A DNA stretch of 34,392 nt from Oscillospiraceae bacterium (GCA_009782215.1 WRKO01000025.1:1-34392), one strand, 5' to 3'. Positions 9,867-16,771 are shown, counted from the first letter of the stretch. Numbers and translations: made by a program. Notes: a model not told the origin generated them from the sequence alone.

Positions 9867-9883
9867 GGTAGACTCCTCCTACT

Positions 9884-9898
9884 CCGGGATGTTCCCGG
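9884..9898 (-). promoter_or_regulatory. Small inverted repeat just upstream of the giant gene's ribosome site
   Basis: CCGGGA and TCCCGG form a perfect 6-bp stem with a 3-nt loop. It sits directly before the TAGGAGGAG ribosome-binding site in the 5' leader. It may be a short mRNA-stabilising or translation-modulating hairpin, or a dyad for a protein. No role is shown. Confidence 0.4.
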
Positions 9899-9948
9899 TC
9901 ATAATTGCTATATTATTCCAACGGTTTTTCAATATCCGCAACAATAAC

Positions 9949-9977
9949 AGTATATCACATTTTCAAATAAAAAGCAA
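9949..9977 (-). promoter_or_regulatory. Sigma-A type promoter of the giant GH8 gene
   Basis: On the minus strand TTGCTT (9977-9972) and TATACT (9954-9949) are separated by exactly 17 nt in an AT-rich stretch. The predicted start near 9942 gives a ~75-nt leader that includes the inverted repeat at 9884-9898. Confidence 0.65.
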
Positions 9978-10033
9978 CCTGTGAATATGCAATGTTACTC
10001 TGTGGGATTGTTTATTGTTGAATAGCTGTCTTT

Positions 10034-10039
10034 TATAAT
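10034..10039 (+). promoter_or_regulatory. Perfect -10 element for the XRE regulator gene
   Basis: TATAAT lies about 30 nt upstream of the regulator's start. No good -35 hexamer is found at 16-18 nt (best is TTATTG at 10012), so the promoter may be weak or activated. Confidence 0.5.
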
Positions 10040-10068
10040 ATTGGTATTACATCAGGGAGGTGCTGTTG

Positions 10069-10302
10069 GTGGCAAACAGGCATAAAAACCATTATCTGCG
10101 GCTTGGGCTGAACATCGCGTATTACCGCAAGCTCAAAGGGCTGACACAAAACTGTTTGGCTGAGATTGCCGGCATCAGCCGCACACATATGTCGAATATA
10201 GAAGCACCGGGTGTGGTAAAGCCGGTGTCGCTGAGTGTTTTTTTCGACCTCGCGGAGGCGTTGGAGGTGGATCCAGAGAAGCTGCTGGAAATCAGAGGGT
10301 AA
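10069..10302 (+). CDS. Small XRE-family (Cro/CI-type) helix-turn-helix regulator
   Basis: A 77-residue protein that is essentially one HTH_3 domain. LGLNIAYYRKLKGLTQNCLAEIAG covers helices 1-2 (split here: LGLNIAYYRK, then LKGLTQNCLAEIAG), ISRTHMSNIE is the recognition helix region, and the rest (VSLSVFFDLAEALEVDPEKLLE) is the usual helix 4-5 end. GTG at 10069 is chosen because the GGGAGG at 10055-10060 is then 8 nt away. The upstream GTG at 10060 overlaps that site, and TTG at 10066 is a less likely alternative. It is transcribed away from the giant GH8 gene across a shared 200-nt AT-rich spacer, so it may control that gene or itself. It has no sensor domain. It also resembles small solitary regulators common in mobile and host Clostridial DNA, so the target is uncertain. 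Confidence 0.85.
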   Translation: MANRHKNHYLRLGLNIAYYRKLKGLTQNCLAEIAGISRTHMSNIEAPGVVKPVSLSVFFDLAEALEVDPEKLLEIRG

Positions 10303-10376
10303 TCACCCTTTCGGCGGGCCCTAACCCTTTCCGACAGGAAAACGCCGTATTTGCACTATCCATCAGGGCCGAACTG

Positions 10377-10385
10377 TGTTACAAT
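10377..10385 (+). promoter_or_regulatory. Extended -10 promoter for the first UroD-fold gene
   Basis: TGT followed by TACAAT forms an extended -10 about 50 nt before the coding start. The -35 region (TATCCA at a 17-nt spacing) is poor, as is usual for extended -10 promoters. The 10303-10423 spacer holds nothing else I can identify. Confidence 0.45.
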
Positions 10386-10435
10386 AACGGCGGCAATAAA
10401 CAGCCGGATAAATAACGACAGGAGTGATGACCGCC

Positions 10436-11437
10436 GTGACCAGACAGCCCGACTTCGGCAATATCCTTAAAATCCTGAGGCGGGAGGCCCCGAGCCGCCA
10501 TACGCTTTTTGAGTTTTTCCTCAACGACCCGCTCTATAAGCGTTTGGCGGGAATGAAGATGCCGGAGGAAGCGTATTCATTGGACAGAAATAACTTTTAT
10601 GTCCGCGCCTTTGCCAACGCGGGGTATGACTACGCCACCATACAAGGCTCCGCGTTCCATTTCCCGACGGAGAACAGACGGGGGATGAAGACCGTTTCTC
10701 TGAACGAAGGCTTTGTGATGACCGACCGCGAATCCTTCGACGCCTACGAATGGCCCGACCCCGACGCGTTTGACTATTCGGGGATAGGACGGGTTGATCT
10801 GCCGGACGGGATGAAGCTGATGGTTTGCGGGCCGTGCGGCGTGCTGGAAAATGTCACGGCCCTGTTGGGCTATGAGAATCTGTGCGTCATGCTTTATGAA
10901 GACCCTCAGCTTGTGCATGACGTTTTCGCGGAGGTGGGGTTGCGGCTTTTGCGGTATTACGAAAACTGTGTGAAGTACGACACCGTGGGGCTTCTGATGG
11001 TCAACGACGATTGGGGGTTTAAGACGCAAACCATGCTTTCGCCCGCTCAGATGAGAGAATATGTTTTCCCTTGGCACAGAAAAATCGTGGAGCTTGCCCA
11101 CAACGCGGGAAAGCCTGCCGTCCTTCACTCCTGCGGATTTTTCGGAGACATCATGGACGATGTCATCGACGTCCTGAAATTTGACGGCAAACACTCCTAT
11201 GAGGACAACATCCTCCCGGTGGAGGACGCCTACCGGCAGTGGGGAGACCGCATAGCCATTCTGGGCGGAATCGACTTGAATTTCGTCGTATCCGAAACGC
11301 CGGAAAAGATTCGCCATCGCTGCAAAGCCATGCTGGCCATCGGCAAAACCGGCTATGCGCTCGGCACGGGCAACAGCGTTCCCGAATATGTGCCGGTTGA
11401 GAACTATTTTGCCATGACCGGGACAGTCTTGGGCTGA
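10436..11437 (+). CDS. UroD-fold protein, probable corrinoid/methyl-transfer enzyme (paralogue 1)
   Basis: About 333 residues of the uroporphyrinogen decarboxylase superfamily, which also contains MtaA/CmuA-type cobamide methyltransferases. FEFFLNDPLY near the N terminus, GPCGVLENVTALLGYENL, and the late LHSCGFFGDI and ILGGIDLNF strands follow the family order. The HxC pair (His231, Cys233 in HSCG) fits two zinc ligands, but the third Cys expected near the C terminus is absent (GTGNSVPEYVP occupies that place). It lacks hallmarks of a housekeeping HemE and lies beside mtaB and an mtaA-like gene, so methyl-transfer chemistry is more likely than haem synthesis. The start is uncertain: GTG 10436 has AGGAG 11 nt upstream; ATG 10427 and GTG 10424 lie too close to that site. 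Substrate unknown. Confidence 0.8.
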   Translation: MTRQPDFGNILKILRREAPSRHTLFEFFLNDPLYKRLAGMKMPEEAYSLDRNNFYVRAFANAGYDYATIQGSAFHFPTENRRGMKTVSLNEGFVMTDRESFDAYEWPDPDAFDYSGIGRVDLPDGMKLMVCGPCGVLENVTALLGYENLCVMLYEDPQLVHDVFAEVGLRLLRYYENCVKYDTVGLLMVNDDWGFKTQTMLSPAQMREYVFPWHRKIVELAHNAGKPAVLHSCGFFGDIMDDVIDVLKFDGKHSYEDNILPVEDAYRQWGDRIAILGGIDLNFVVSETPEKIRHRCKAMLAIGKTGYALGTGNSVPEYVPVENYFAMTGTVLG

Positions 11438-11462
11438 CGGTACATCAATTACGAGAACGAAG

Positions 11463-11490
11463 ACGCGTCCGGGCCTCGGCCCGGACGCGT
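11463..11490. terminator. Strong terminator hairpin between convergent genes
   Basis: A perfect 13-bp inverted repeat (arms ACGCGTCCGGGCC and GGCCCGGACGCGT) folds around a CTCG-type tetraloop. On the plus strand TGTTT follows. It lies between the stops of the UroD-fold gene and mtaB and can serve both strands. Confidence 0.8.
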
Positions 11491-11511
11491 TGTTTCCCGA
11501 ATTGCTTGTCT

Positions 11512-12891
11512 CTACATATCGTACTTTTTAGGATCCAGCTTTTCACACTCGTCAACCATGTTTTCGGTGAACTCGCCCGCGTCGTCCGGCAAACCATCGA
11601 CGGTATCGGTCAGCTTTTCAAGCCATGTCAATTCCCTATCATCCAGCTTCAGCCCACCGTCGTCGTACGCCTTTTGGATATGCGCGAACGCGAGAGCCGC
11701 GGCCTTTTTTGCCCGGGGATAATATCCGTCCACCTTTACGAGCTCTTTGGATATATCAAGCACAACGTCGGGTCGCAGCACATACGCCTGCGGGTCTAAT
11801 CCGCTGTCACTGTCCGCGTGCAAATCGCGGAGCAGCAAAGCGGTTTCCTGCCCTCTGGCCGCCGCCTCATTCATCAGGCGGCAATCGTAGACAAGCTGTT
11901 CAAAAGATACCGTAGGCGCCATGCCGCCGAGCAGCTTGACGTTTTGTACGGATTCGTTGCTCCAGATATCGGCTGCGCACGCTGCGATATTGCCGATAGG
12001 CGATAAATGGGCGCAGGCGGCTGTCCGGCCTTCCATCGAGATAGGCGTTCCGGTAATCGCTTTCACATAAACGCCTTCGTAGCCGCAATCCTTGTGGGGG
12101 CCTTTCGCTCCGCATTCAATGGCCACAAGGCTTCTGACGGCGGAAATCACCCTGACGGCGGAGGCAAATACGCGGGGGATATAGCTTTTGTCCGCCAGCA
12201 CCATCGCGGTGTTGGCGAAGCCGCAGGCGGTGTCTCCGGCGGCGACCGTCCCTGTTTTGTCCGCGATATGGACGATTTCTGTCCAAAGCCTGTTCATATC
12301 GGTGCAGCCGAGGATGGACAGAGCAAATATGGACTTGGAAATATCGCAGTACATGACCGCCTCGTCGTGTACTTCTTTGCCGCCGACCGATTCGATGGCG
12401 AGCAAATCGGCTCCGGCCTCGGCGCATCCCTCAAAGGTTTTCAGCATGGCGTCCCAGTGTCTGCCGCGCCACATATGCTCAAGGCCGGGGCCTTCACGGA
12501 TGTCGTTGGGTGTAATCCTGACCGCGCCCTTTACGCCGTGCTTCGCCTCGTATTCCTTAACGATATCCACCACGGTCTTGCATACCTCGATACCCCATTC
12601 GGGGTTTTCGGTCATGGGCGGCAGGGTTTCGATTTCCGCGACAAAGCCCGGCACATACAGCTCTTTAGCCCTCTCGCATACGCCGGTGATAATCTCCCTG
12701 TAGTTGCGGATGACCTCCGGCATGGTGTCTTTGGTGATAAGCATGGTGGGAAGGGTAAAGTTAATCTCCGGGTAGACGGTGCCGCCGCCGATGGACATGC
12801 CGTTTTTGAGCCGTACCGGATAGGGCGATTTGCCGAATATGAACTCGGATAGGTTTTCATACGCGGTCTTGGTGAAAGTCTGTTTGGTCAT
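11512..12891 (-). CDS. mtaB: Methanol:corrinoid methyltransferase, MtaB family
   Basis: 459 residues, the normal MtaB length. MtaB transfers the methyl group of methanol to a Co(I) corrinoid protein (MtaC) in methanol-using anaerobes. Near-canonical stretches include VYPEINFTLP, LPPMTENPEWG, IESVGGKEVHDEA, GDTACGFANTAM, GAKGPHKDCGYEG, SPIGNIAA and DPQAYVLRPDVV. Glu167 (AIES), Cys223 (TACGF) and Cys269 (KDCGY) make the expected Glu/Cys/Cys zinc set. It lies 50 nt downstream of the mtaA-like gene on the same strand, with GAAGG 7 nt before the ATG, so the two are probably co-transcribed. The corrinoid-binding MtaC gene that usually flanks mtaB is not in the window. Methanol is the likely substrate by homology, but MtaB-like enzymes for other methyl donors cannot be excluded. 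Confidence 0.93.
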   Translation of the reverse strand: MTKQTFTKTAYENLSEFIFGKSPYPVRLKNGMSIGGGTVYPEINFTLPTMLITKDTMPEVIRNYREIITGVCERAKELYVPGFVAEIETLPPMTENPEWGIEVCKTVVDIVKEYEAKHGVKGAVRITPNDIREGPGLEHMWRGRHWDAMLKTFEGCAEAGADLLAIESVGGKEVHDEAVMYCDISKSIFALSILGCTDMNRLWTEIVHIADKTGTVAAGDTACGFANTAMVLADKSYIPRVFASAVRVISAVRSLVAIECGAKGPHKDCGYEGVYVKAITGTPISMEGRTAACAHLSPIGNIAACAADIWSNESVQNVKLLGGMAPTVSFEQLVYDCRLMNEAAARGQETALLLRDLHADSDSGLDPQAYVLRPDVVLDISKELVKVDGYYPRAKKAAALAFAHIQKAYDDGGLKLDDRELTWLEKLTDTVDGLPDDAGEFTENMVDECEKLDPKKYDM

Positions 12892-12941
12892 GTTTATGCC
12901 TTCCTTCTCTGTTTGTTTATTTTTTTCTGCGTTTGGCGGAC

Positions 12942-13937
12942 TTACCTGTAAAACTCCGTCGCCGCGGCAAAGAACGCGTCAATGTTCTCAATCGGCGAGA
13001 CGGGCGGGATATCGCAGCCGGAGGAGAGGATGAAGTTGGGATACTGCGCGCACTTGTCCAGCACAGCCAGCGTCGCCTCCCGCACCGACTCCGGCGTCCC
13101 GTTGCGGAACTGTCCCGCCGGGTCTACGTTGCCCATTACGAGCTTGTCGGAGGGTATCAGCTTGAGCATCTCGCTCAGATCAATGGCGTTGCCGAAGTGG
13201 AACGCCCGCGCTCCGGTACCGAGGATTTCCTTGGTCAGCGAAAGGGTGCTGTTGCCGCAGTTGTGGTAGATAAAGACACACCCGTCCGTTTCCACGGCTT
13301 CGATAATCCGCTTGACATACGGCGTTGAAAACTCGCCCATAAGAGCGGGGGAGAGCATCCCGGCGGCCGGTTCCGCCATGATGATACCGTCCGCGCCCGC
13401 GTCCCGCAGGGCGGTGTTGTAAGCAATCAAAAACTGCGTCACCTTCTCCAGCACGCCGTGAACCAAGTCCGGCTCCTCATAGCAGAGCATCATAATCTCG
13501 GTCATGTCCATCAAGCGTCCCGCCAGCGAGAACGGGCCGATGGCTCCGGCGAAGACAGGGCGGTCAGCAATCAGCTTTTTCGCCTCGCTGATGGTTTGGA
13601 CATACTCTCCGGTACGCGCGTTGCCCACGGCGGGGACGTTCAAAGCCTCCAAGCTGTCCTCGTCGGTGACAATCGCGCCGGTGACGCTGGGGACTTCATC
13701 GTCGGAGAACTTGACCGGGCTGCCGAACGCCTCGGCTTCCACGGACAAGTCCATTAAGCTGACCGAGGCCAGCGTGTTCCAACGGCCGGCGACGGCTTTC
13801 ATACACTCCGCCTGCCGTCTGCCGCTGCGGACAAGCTCCGGCACCTTTATCCCGGTGAGCTGTATCCCCGGAAAAGACAGAATGGGCAGGGGTTTCTTTT
13901 GCGCGGCGGCGGTTTGGAGCCAGTTTATCATGCTCAT
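12942..13937 (-). CDS. MtaA/CmuA-type methylcobamide methyltransferase (UroD fold, paralogue 2)
   Basis: 331 residues with the complete zinc-ligand set of MtaA-type enzymes: His225 and Cys227 in HNCGN, and Cys308 in SSGCDIPP. These enzymes move a methyl group from methyl-corrinoid protein to coenzyme M in methanogens. In a Clostridial host the acceptor is more likely tetrahydrofolate or another thiol or pterin, which is inference. DLSVEAEAFG, GPFSLAGRLMDM and VMGNVDPAG are family-typical. It is the first gene of a two-gene unit with mtaB. The ATG at 13937 has AGGAGG 11 nt upstream. It is divergent from the PocR/AraC regulator, with operator-like repeats between them. It is the best-preserved of the three UroD-fold proteins in the locus. 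Confidence 0.87.
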   Translation of the reverse strand: MSMINWLQTAAAQKKPLPILSFPGIQLTGIKVPELVRSGRRQAECMKAVAGRWNTLASVSLMDLSVEAEAFGSPVKFSDDEVPSVTGAIVTDEDSLEALNVPAVGNARTGEYVQTISEAKKLIADRPVFAGAIGPFSLAGRLMDMTEIMMLCYEEPDLVHGVLEKVTQFLIAYNTALRDAGADGIIMAEPAAGMLSPALMGEFSTPYVKRIIEAVETDGCVFIYHNCGNSTLSLTKEILGTGARAFHFGNAIDLSEMLKLIPSDKLVMGNVDPAGQFRNGTPESVREATLAVLDKCAQYPNFILSSGCDIPPVSPIENIDAFFAAATEFYR

Positions 13938-13973
13938 ATGGATGAATCCCTCCTGTGTTTGATAGATGGATTA

Positions 13974-13979
13974 AGTATA
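13974..13979 (-). promoter_or_regulatory. -10 element of the mtaA-like/mtaB operon
   Basis: TATACT on the minus strand lies ~37 nt upstream of the ATG. The 17-nt position upstream has no recognisable -35 (AGACAA), as expected for a promoter that needs an activator such as the adjacent AraC-type protein. Confidence 0.5.
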
Positions 13980-13984
13980 ACGGA

Positions 13985-14035
13985 AAGATTGCCGATTTGT
14001 CTTTTCAAATCTTACGATATTTGATACAATCTTAT
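13985..14035. promoter_or_regulatory. Candidate operator of the PocR/AraC regulator: repeated AATCTTA boxes
   Basis: Two direct copies of AATCTTA-Y-G begin at 14008 and 14028, exactly 20 bp (about two helical turns) apart, the spacing expected for the two HTH units of AraC-family dimers. A third, inverted copy (CAATCTT on the minus strand) lies at ~13986-13992. CAAAT (14006-14010) and ATTTG (14019-14023) add a short dyad over the first box. The boxes sit just upstream of the mtaA-like -10 and over the regulator's own promoter. Confidence 0.5.
14002..14030 (+). promoter_or_regulatory. Putative promoter of the PocR/AraC regulator
   Basis: TTTTCA and TACAAT are separated by 17 nt. The -10 overlaps the start of the second AATCTTA box, so bound regulator would probably repress its own gene. 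Confidence 0.4.
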
Positions 14036-14089
14036 GGGGTTATCCGGTACGGATTGCCATGCTGATAGCGAGGATGGTATAGTATACGC

Positions 14090-14899
14090 ATGGACATTCA
14101 GTTTTCCGCAATCGAATCCTTCTCCGCCGCCACCGGCATCGGCGCGGCGGTGTTGGACGTGTCCGGGAAGCTGTGTTTCGCCTCGTCTGAGTATGAGGGG
14201 TCGTCCGAAGCGCTGCACCGTCTTTTCACTGTGCTGGGCTGCGCCGAGGAAGAGCGAAAGGCTCTGGCATATAGCATTGCTCAATCGCAGCGGTTTGGCG
14301 GGCGGTATATCTTTCTCGCCCCGTCCGGGCTTACCTACTGCGCGTCTCCGCTGTCCGGCAATCAGGGGGTCGTCGCGGGGCCGTTCTTGATGACGGACTA
14401 TGAGGAAGCGGATATCGGCGGCGACCCGGAGCTGTTGAAGCGCATCCCGTATAAATCCCCGGTTCAAGCCCGCGCGTCATGTGAGCTGCTTGCCCTGTGC
14501 GCCGAGCATTGCGGCGACGTCTCCGGGCCGTTCAGCGTGCCGTATAACGAAGCGCTGGCGGCAAGCGTGAAGCATATGGACGTGATTGCCAAGGCGGTCA
14601 CTTACATCCGCAGCAACTACATGAACAAAATCACGCTACAGGAGATTGCCGCCCATGTATTTCTCAGCCCGACCTATTTTTCCAAGGTGTTCCGGGAGGA
14701 GACGGGCCAAACCCCCGGAGGGTTTATCGCCGCCGTGCGGCTTGACGCGAGCAAGCGCCTGCTGCGCGACCCGTCGGTCAGCATCATAGATATCCCCGGC
14801 ATGGCGGGGTTTGAGAGCCAGAGTTATTTTACGCGCGTATTCAAAAAAGCCGAGGGCCAAACGCCGGGGGAATACCGCAGGAGAAGCCGGCGTGAGTGA
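14090..14899 (+). CDS. AraC-family activator with N-terminal PocR-type sensor domain
   Basis: 269 residues. Residues ~1-155 resemble the PocR ligand-binding domain: FSAATGIGAAVLD, a Tyr/Phe-rich RYIFLAPSGLTYCASPL core, and a Cys pair in LCAEHC. Residues ~165-268 are a standard AraC tandem HTH (ITLQEIAAHVFLSPTYFSKVF, given in parts: ITLQEIAAHV and SPTYFSKVFREETG; then AGFESQSYFTRVFKK and GQTPGEYRR). PocR-type domains are common in regulators of corrinoid-linked pathways such as propanediol use and methyltransferases. It is divergent from the mtaA-like/mtaB unit, so activation of that unit is the natural inference. The ATG at 14090 lacks a close ribosome site (GAGG is 16 nt away), so translation may be weak. 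The DUF2284 gene follows after 26 nt. The effector is unknown. Confidence 0.88.
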   Translation: MDIQFSAIESFSAATGIGAAVLDVSGKLCFASSEYEGSSEALHRLFTVLGCAEEERKALAYSIAQSQRFGGRYIFLAPSGLTYCASPLSGNQGVVAGPFLMTDYEEADIGGDPELLKRIPYKSPVQARASCELLALCAEHCGDVSGPFSVPYNEALAASVKHMDVIAKAVTYIRSNYMNKITLQEIAAHVFLSPTYFSKVFREETGQTPGGFIAAVRLDASKRLLRDPSVSIIDIPGMAGFESQSYFTRVFKKAEGQTPGEYRRRSRRE

Positions 14900-14925
14900 C
14901 GCTATCTGATGTTCGAGGTGTGCGT

Positions 14926-15468
14926 ATGGATATTGTAAAACTGTGCATGGATATGGGCGCGGCCAAAGCGGAGGAGATCCCGGTAAGCAAGCTGACCCTT
15001 ATGCCGGAGCTTCGGGAGCTGTGCGAGCAAAACGTGTGCGGCCGTTTTGGGCGCAACTACACCTGCCCGCCCTATGTGGGGGAGGCGGGGGCGCTGATTG
15101 AGAAGCTGAAAACATTTGATAAGGCCATCATCTGGCAGAACATCTACCCGCTGGAGGATTCGTTTGACTTCGAGGGGATGATGGACGCGCAGCAAAAGCA
15201 CAACACCATGACCTTAGATGTCGCCCGTCTGGTGTACGCGGAGCTGGGCCGGGAGAACGCGCTTGTCCTCGCGGCGGGCGGCTGTACGCTGTGCGAAACA
15301 TGCGCCGCGCAGACAAACGAACCGTGCCGCAGCCCGGACGACGCGCTCTCGTCTCTGGAGGCATACGGCATCCATGTGGCCAAAATCGGAGAAGTCTCCG
15401 GCTTGAGGTATATCAACGGAAAGGACACCGTAACGTACTTTTCCGGGGCGTTTGTTCGCGTAAAATAA
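14926..15468 (+). CDS. DUF2284 cysteine-rich, predicted metal-binding protein
   Basis: 180 residues. The signature CGRFGRNYTCPPYVG (Cys38, Cys47) and the cluster GGCTLCETC...PC (Cys120, 123, 126, 134) match the DUF2284 family of predicted metal or Fe-S proteins. CxxCxxC plus a distal Cys could hold a [4Fe-4S] cluster. No enzymatic role is established for the family as far as I know. ATG 14926 is preferred over the in-frame GTG at 14896, because GAGGTG lies 6 nt before it and the upstream start would overlap the regulator's stop. The 26-nt gap places it in an operon with the PocR/AraC gene. An electron-transfer or corrinoid-reactivation role in methyl transfer is possible but is only inference from neighbours. 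Confidence 0.85.
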   Translation: MDIVKLCMDMGAAKAEEIPVSKLTLMPELRELCEQNVCGRFGRNYTCPPYVGEAGALIEKLKTFDKAIIWQNIYPLEDSFDFEGMMDAQQKHNTMTLDVARLVYAELGRENALVLAAGGCTLCETCAAQTNEPCRSPDDALSSLEAYGIHVAKIGEVSGLRYINGKDTVTYFSGAFVRVK

Positions 15469-15472
15469 ATGT

Positions 15473-15528
15473 CCCCATAGAGGAACCTGCGACCACGGAA
15501 CACCGAGGTCTAAGGTTCGCCTATGGGG
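15473..15528. terminator. Long, symmetric 56-nt hairpin between DUF2284 and the convergent tRNA
   Basis: The arms CCCCATAG and CTATGGGG enclose, in order, a 3x3 internal loop, a 5-bp AACCT/AGGTT stem, a 2x2 loop, GACC/GGTC, a 1x1 mismatch and CGG/CCG around a 4-nt loop. All internal loops are symmetric. Read on the minus strand it follows the tRNA and is trailed by ACATTTATTTTA, so it can terminate the tRNA transcript. On the plus strand it starts 4 nt after the DUF2284 stop but lacks a T-run. Confidence 0.55.
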
Positions 15529-15533
15529 CGCGT

Positions 15534-15609
15534 TGGTGGGCCATCAGGGACTCGAACCCCGAACCAGCCGGTTATGAGCCGGGGGCTCTAACCATTGAGC
15601 TAATGGCCC
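15534..15609 (-). tRNA. tRNA-Ile (anticodon CAT, probably lysidine-modified)
   Basis: 76 nt with an encoded CCA. The acceptor GGGCCAT/ATGGCCC is fully paired. The D-arm is GCTC/GAGC, the anticodon loop CTCATAA, and the T-arm CGGGG-TTCGAGT-CCCTG. Anticodon CAT could be Met or Ile2. The C4-G69 and C5-G68 pairs, known TilS recognition features, and the Bacillus-like GGCTCATAACC segment favour Ile2. The top pair of the anticodon stem is a C27-C43 mismatch. No start-codon initiator features (three G-C pairs at the anticodon stem base) are seen. Confidence 0.85.
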
Positions 15610-15654
15610 GCGTTGAATGATATAGCGCCGCCGGACGGCCGCGCTGCGTCTTTT

Positions 15655-15682
15655 ATTATACACGGTTTTTCGCAAAAAGCAA
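15655..15682 (-). promoter_or_regulatory. Promoter of the tRNA gene
   Basis: Minus strand: TTGCTT (15682-15677), a 16-nt spacer, then a perfect TATAAT (15660-15655). The predicted start is ~40 nt before the mature tRNA 5' end. Confidence 0.65.
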
Positions 15683-15724
15683 GAGCCCGGCCGAAAAAAG
15701 TCCCGGATAATTTTGCGCGGGGGC

Positions 15725-15743
15725 AAAACGGCGTAATGCGCCG
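15725..15743 (-). terminator. Short terminator after the third UroD-fold gene
   Basis: On the minus strand CGGCG-CATTA-CGCCG is followed by TTTT, 18 nt past the stop at 15761. The stem is only 5 bp, so efficiency is uncertain. Confidence 0.45.
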
Positions 15744-15760
15744 GAATCCCTAACCCGCCG

Positions 15761-16699
15761 TTATCGCCACGTTCTGTATTTGCGCGCCGCGTCAAGCAAA
15801 GCGGCGGCGTTTTGGAGCGGGGTGTCGTAATTCAGCTCAATGTAAAGACCCAGCCCGCCTTGCGGAAGATACAGCGTCTCCACACATTCCCGCACATGAT
15901 CGTCCAGCTCCGAAGGCGTCGCGAAAGGGAAGAGCTGGCGGTCTAAATCCAAGTCGACAGGGATTTTCCCTTTACACACACGCGCAAGGTTCTCCAGCCC
16001 GTTCGCCCGGTATTGAGGGTTAATCATATCGGCGCCGCATTCCCGCAAATCGGGCATGATGTCATATATCATGCCGTCCGAGTGCATATAGACGAGCTTT
16101 CCCGCCTCCCGGACGATGGAAAACATCTTTGCGTAGCACGGCTTTAGATATTTGCGCCACCGCTCGGAGCCAATCGCAAGGCCTGTCTGCATACCGAGAT
16201 CGTCGCCGAATATCATATAGTCCTTAACATAGGGAAGCCTTGCCCTGATGTGTCTGCAATTGTAGTCCAAAACCTTGTCAATCAATATTTGAAGCTCCTC
16301 ACATTCCTCCGCGAAGTCGAGCATGGCCTCCTCAAACCCGCGCAAATCAAGCAGCCGCAAATACATAAAGCCGTGCGGGACGCCGCCGGAGCGAACCTCG
16401 GGGATGCGCAGGGTTAAGATATCCCCGCGCTCAGGGACGGGATGCCCAGTCACGACAGACTCCATCCCTTCTTCGATGTTGCTCCAAACACAGCCCCACT
16501 CGTCGGTGTGTTGGCCGAGACGGTATGTCTCCGGCATATCGCCCGGAGCCGGTATAGACGGAAAAAATTCAGCGTATTCCTTTGCGAAACGCGTCATTTC
16601 CCCGCCGTAGTGTTTCCACATGGACGGCACGGCCCAAACGGACACGGGCAACTCCTCCGGGTAACCATAGGTCATCGCCTTAATCAGTAGGCTTGTCAT
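15761..16699 (-). CDS. UroD-fold protein lacking the zinc-ligand cysteines (paralogue 3)
   Basis: 312 residues of the uroporphyrinogen decarboxylase superfamily. PSMWKHYGG, MIFGDDLGMQTGLAIG, YMHSDGMIYDIMPDL, GADMINPQYRANG and the C-terminal GLGLYIELNYDTPLQN define a subgroup I have seen annotated only as UroD family protein. Where MtaA-type enzymes have H-x-C, this one has His-Ser-Asp, and the C-terminal Cys is missing, so classical zinc-thiolate methyl transfer is unlikely. It may use another chemistry or bind another ligand. It lies alone on the minus strand between the tRNA and the HNH gene. The ATG at 16699 has a modest GGTGAG site 7 nt upstream. Its link to the methyltransferase operon rests on shared fold and proximity only. 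Confidence 0.78.
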   Translation of the reverse strand: MTSLLIKAMTYGYPEELPVSVWAVPSMWKHYGGEMTRFAKEYAEFFPSIPAPGDMPETYRLGQHTDEWGCVWSNIEEGMESVVTGHPVPERGDILTLRIPEVRSGGVPHGFMYLRLLDLRGFEEAMLDFAEECEELQILIDKVLDYNCRHIRARLPYVKDYMIFGDDLGMQTGLAIGSERWRKYLKPCYAKMFSIVREAGKLVYMHSDGMIYDIMPDLRECGADMINPQYRANGLENLARVCKGKIPVDLDLDRQLFPFATPSELDDHVRECVETLYLPQGGLGLYIELNYDTPLQNAAALLDAARKYRTWR

Positions 16700-16771
16700 A
16701 GCATCTCACCGCAATCTTTACATTCAAATTGGCACAGCGCCGCACTTGCCTATAATATTATTGAGTTAAAA

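Noticed and set aside
10436..11437. Haem-pathway uroporphyrinogen decarboxylase (hemE)
   Set aside because: Motifs and neighbours fit the methyltransferase branch; no other haem gene is nearby.
13938..14089. Cobalamin riboswitch before the methyltransferase operon
   Set aside because: The 152-nt spacer shows no B12-box-like element or room for the fold; the repeats are better read as protein sites.
15534..15609. Initiator or elongator tRNA-Met
   Set aside because: C4-G69/C5-G68 and the Ile2-like anticodon arm favour Ile(CAU); elongator Met is not fully excluded.
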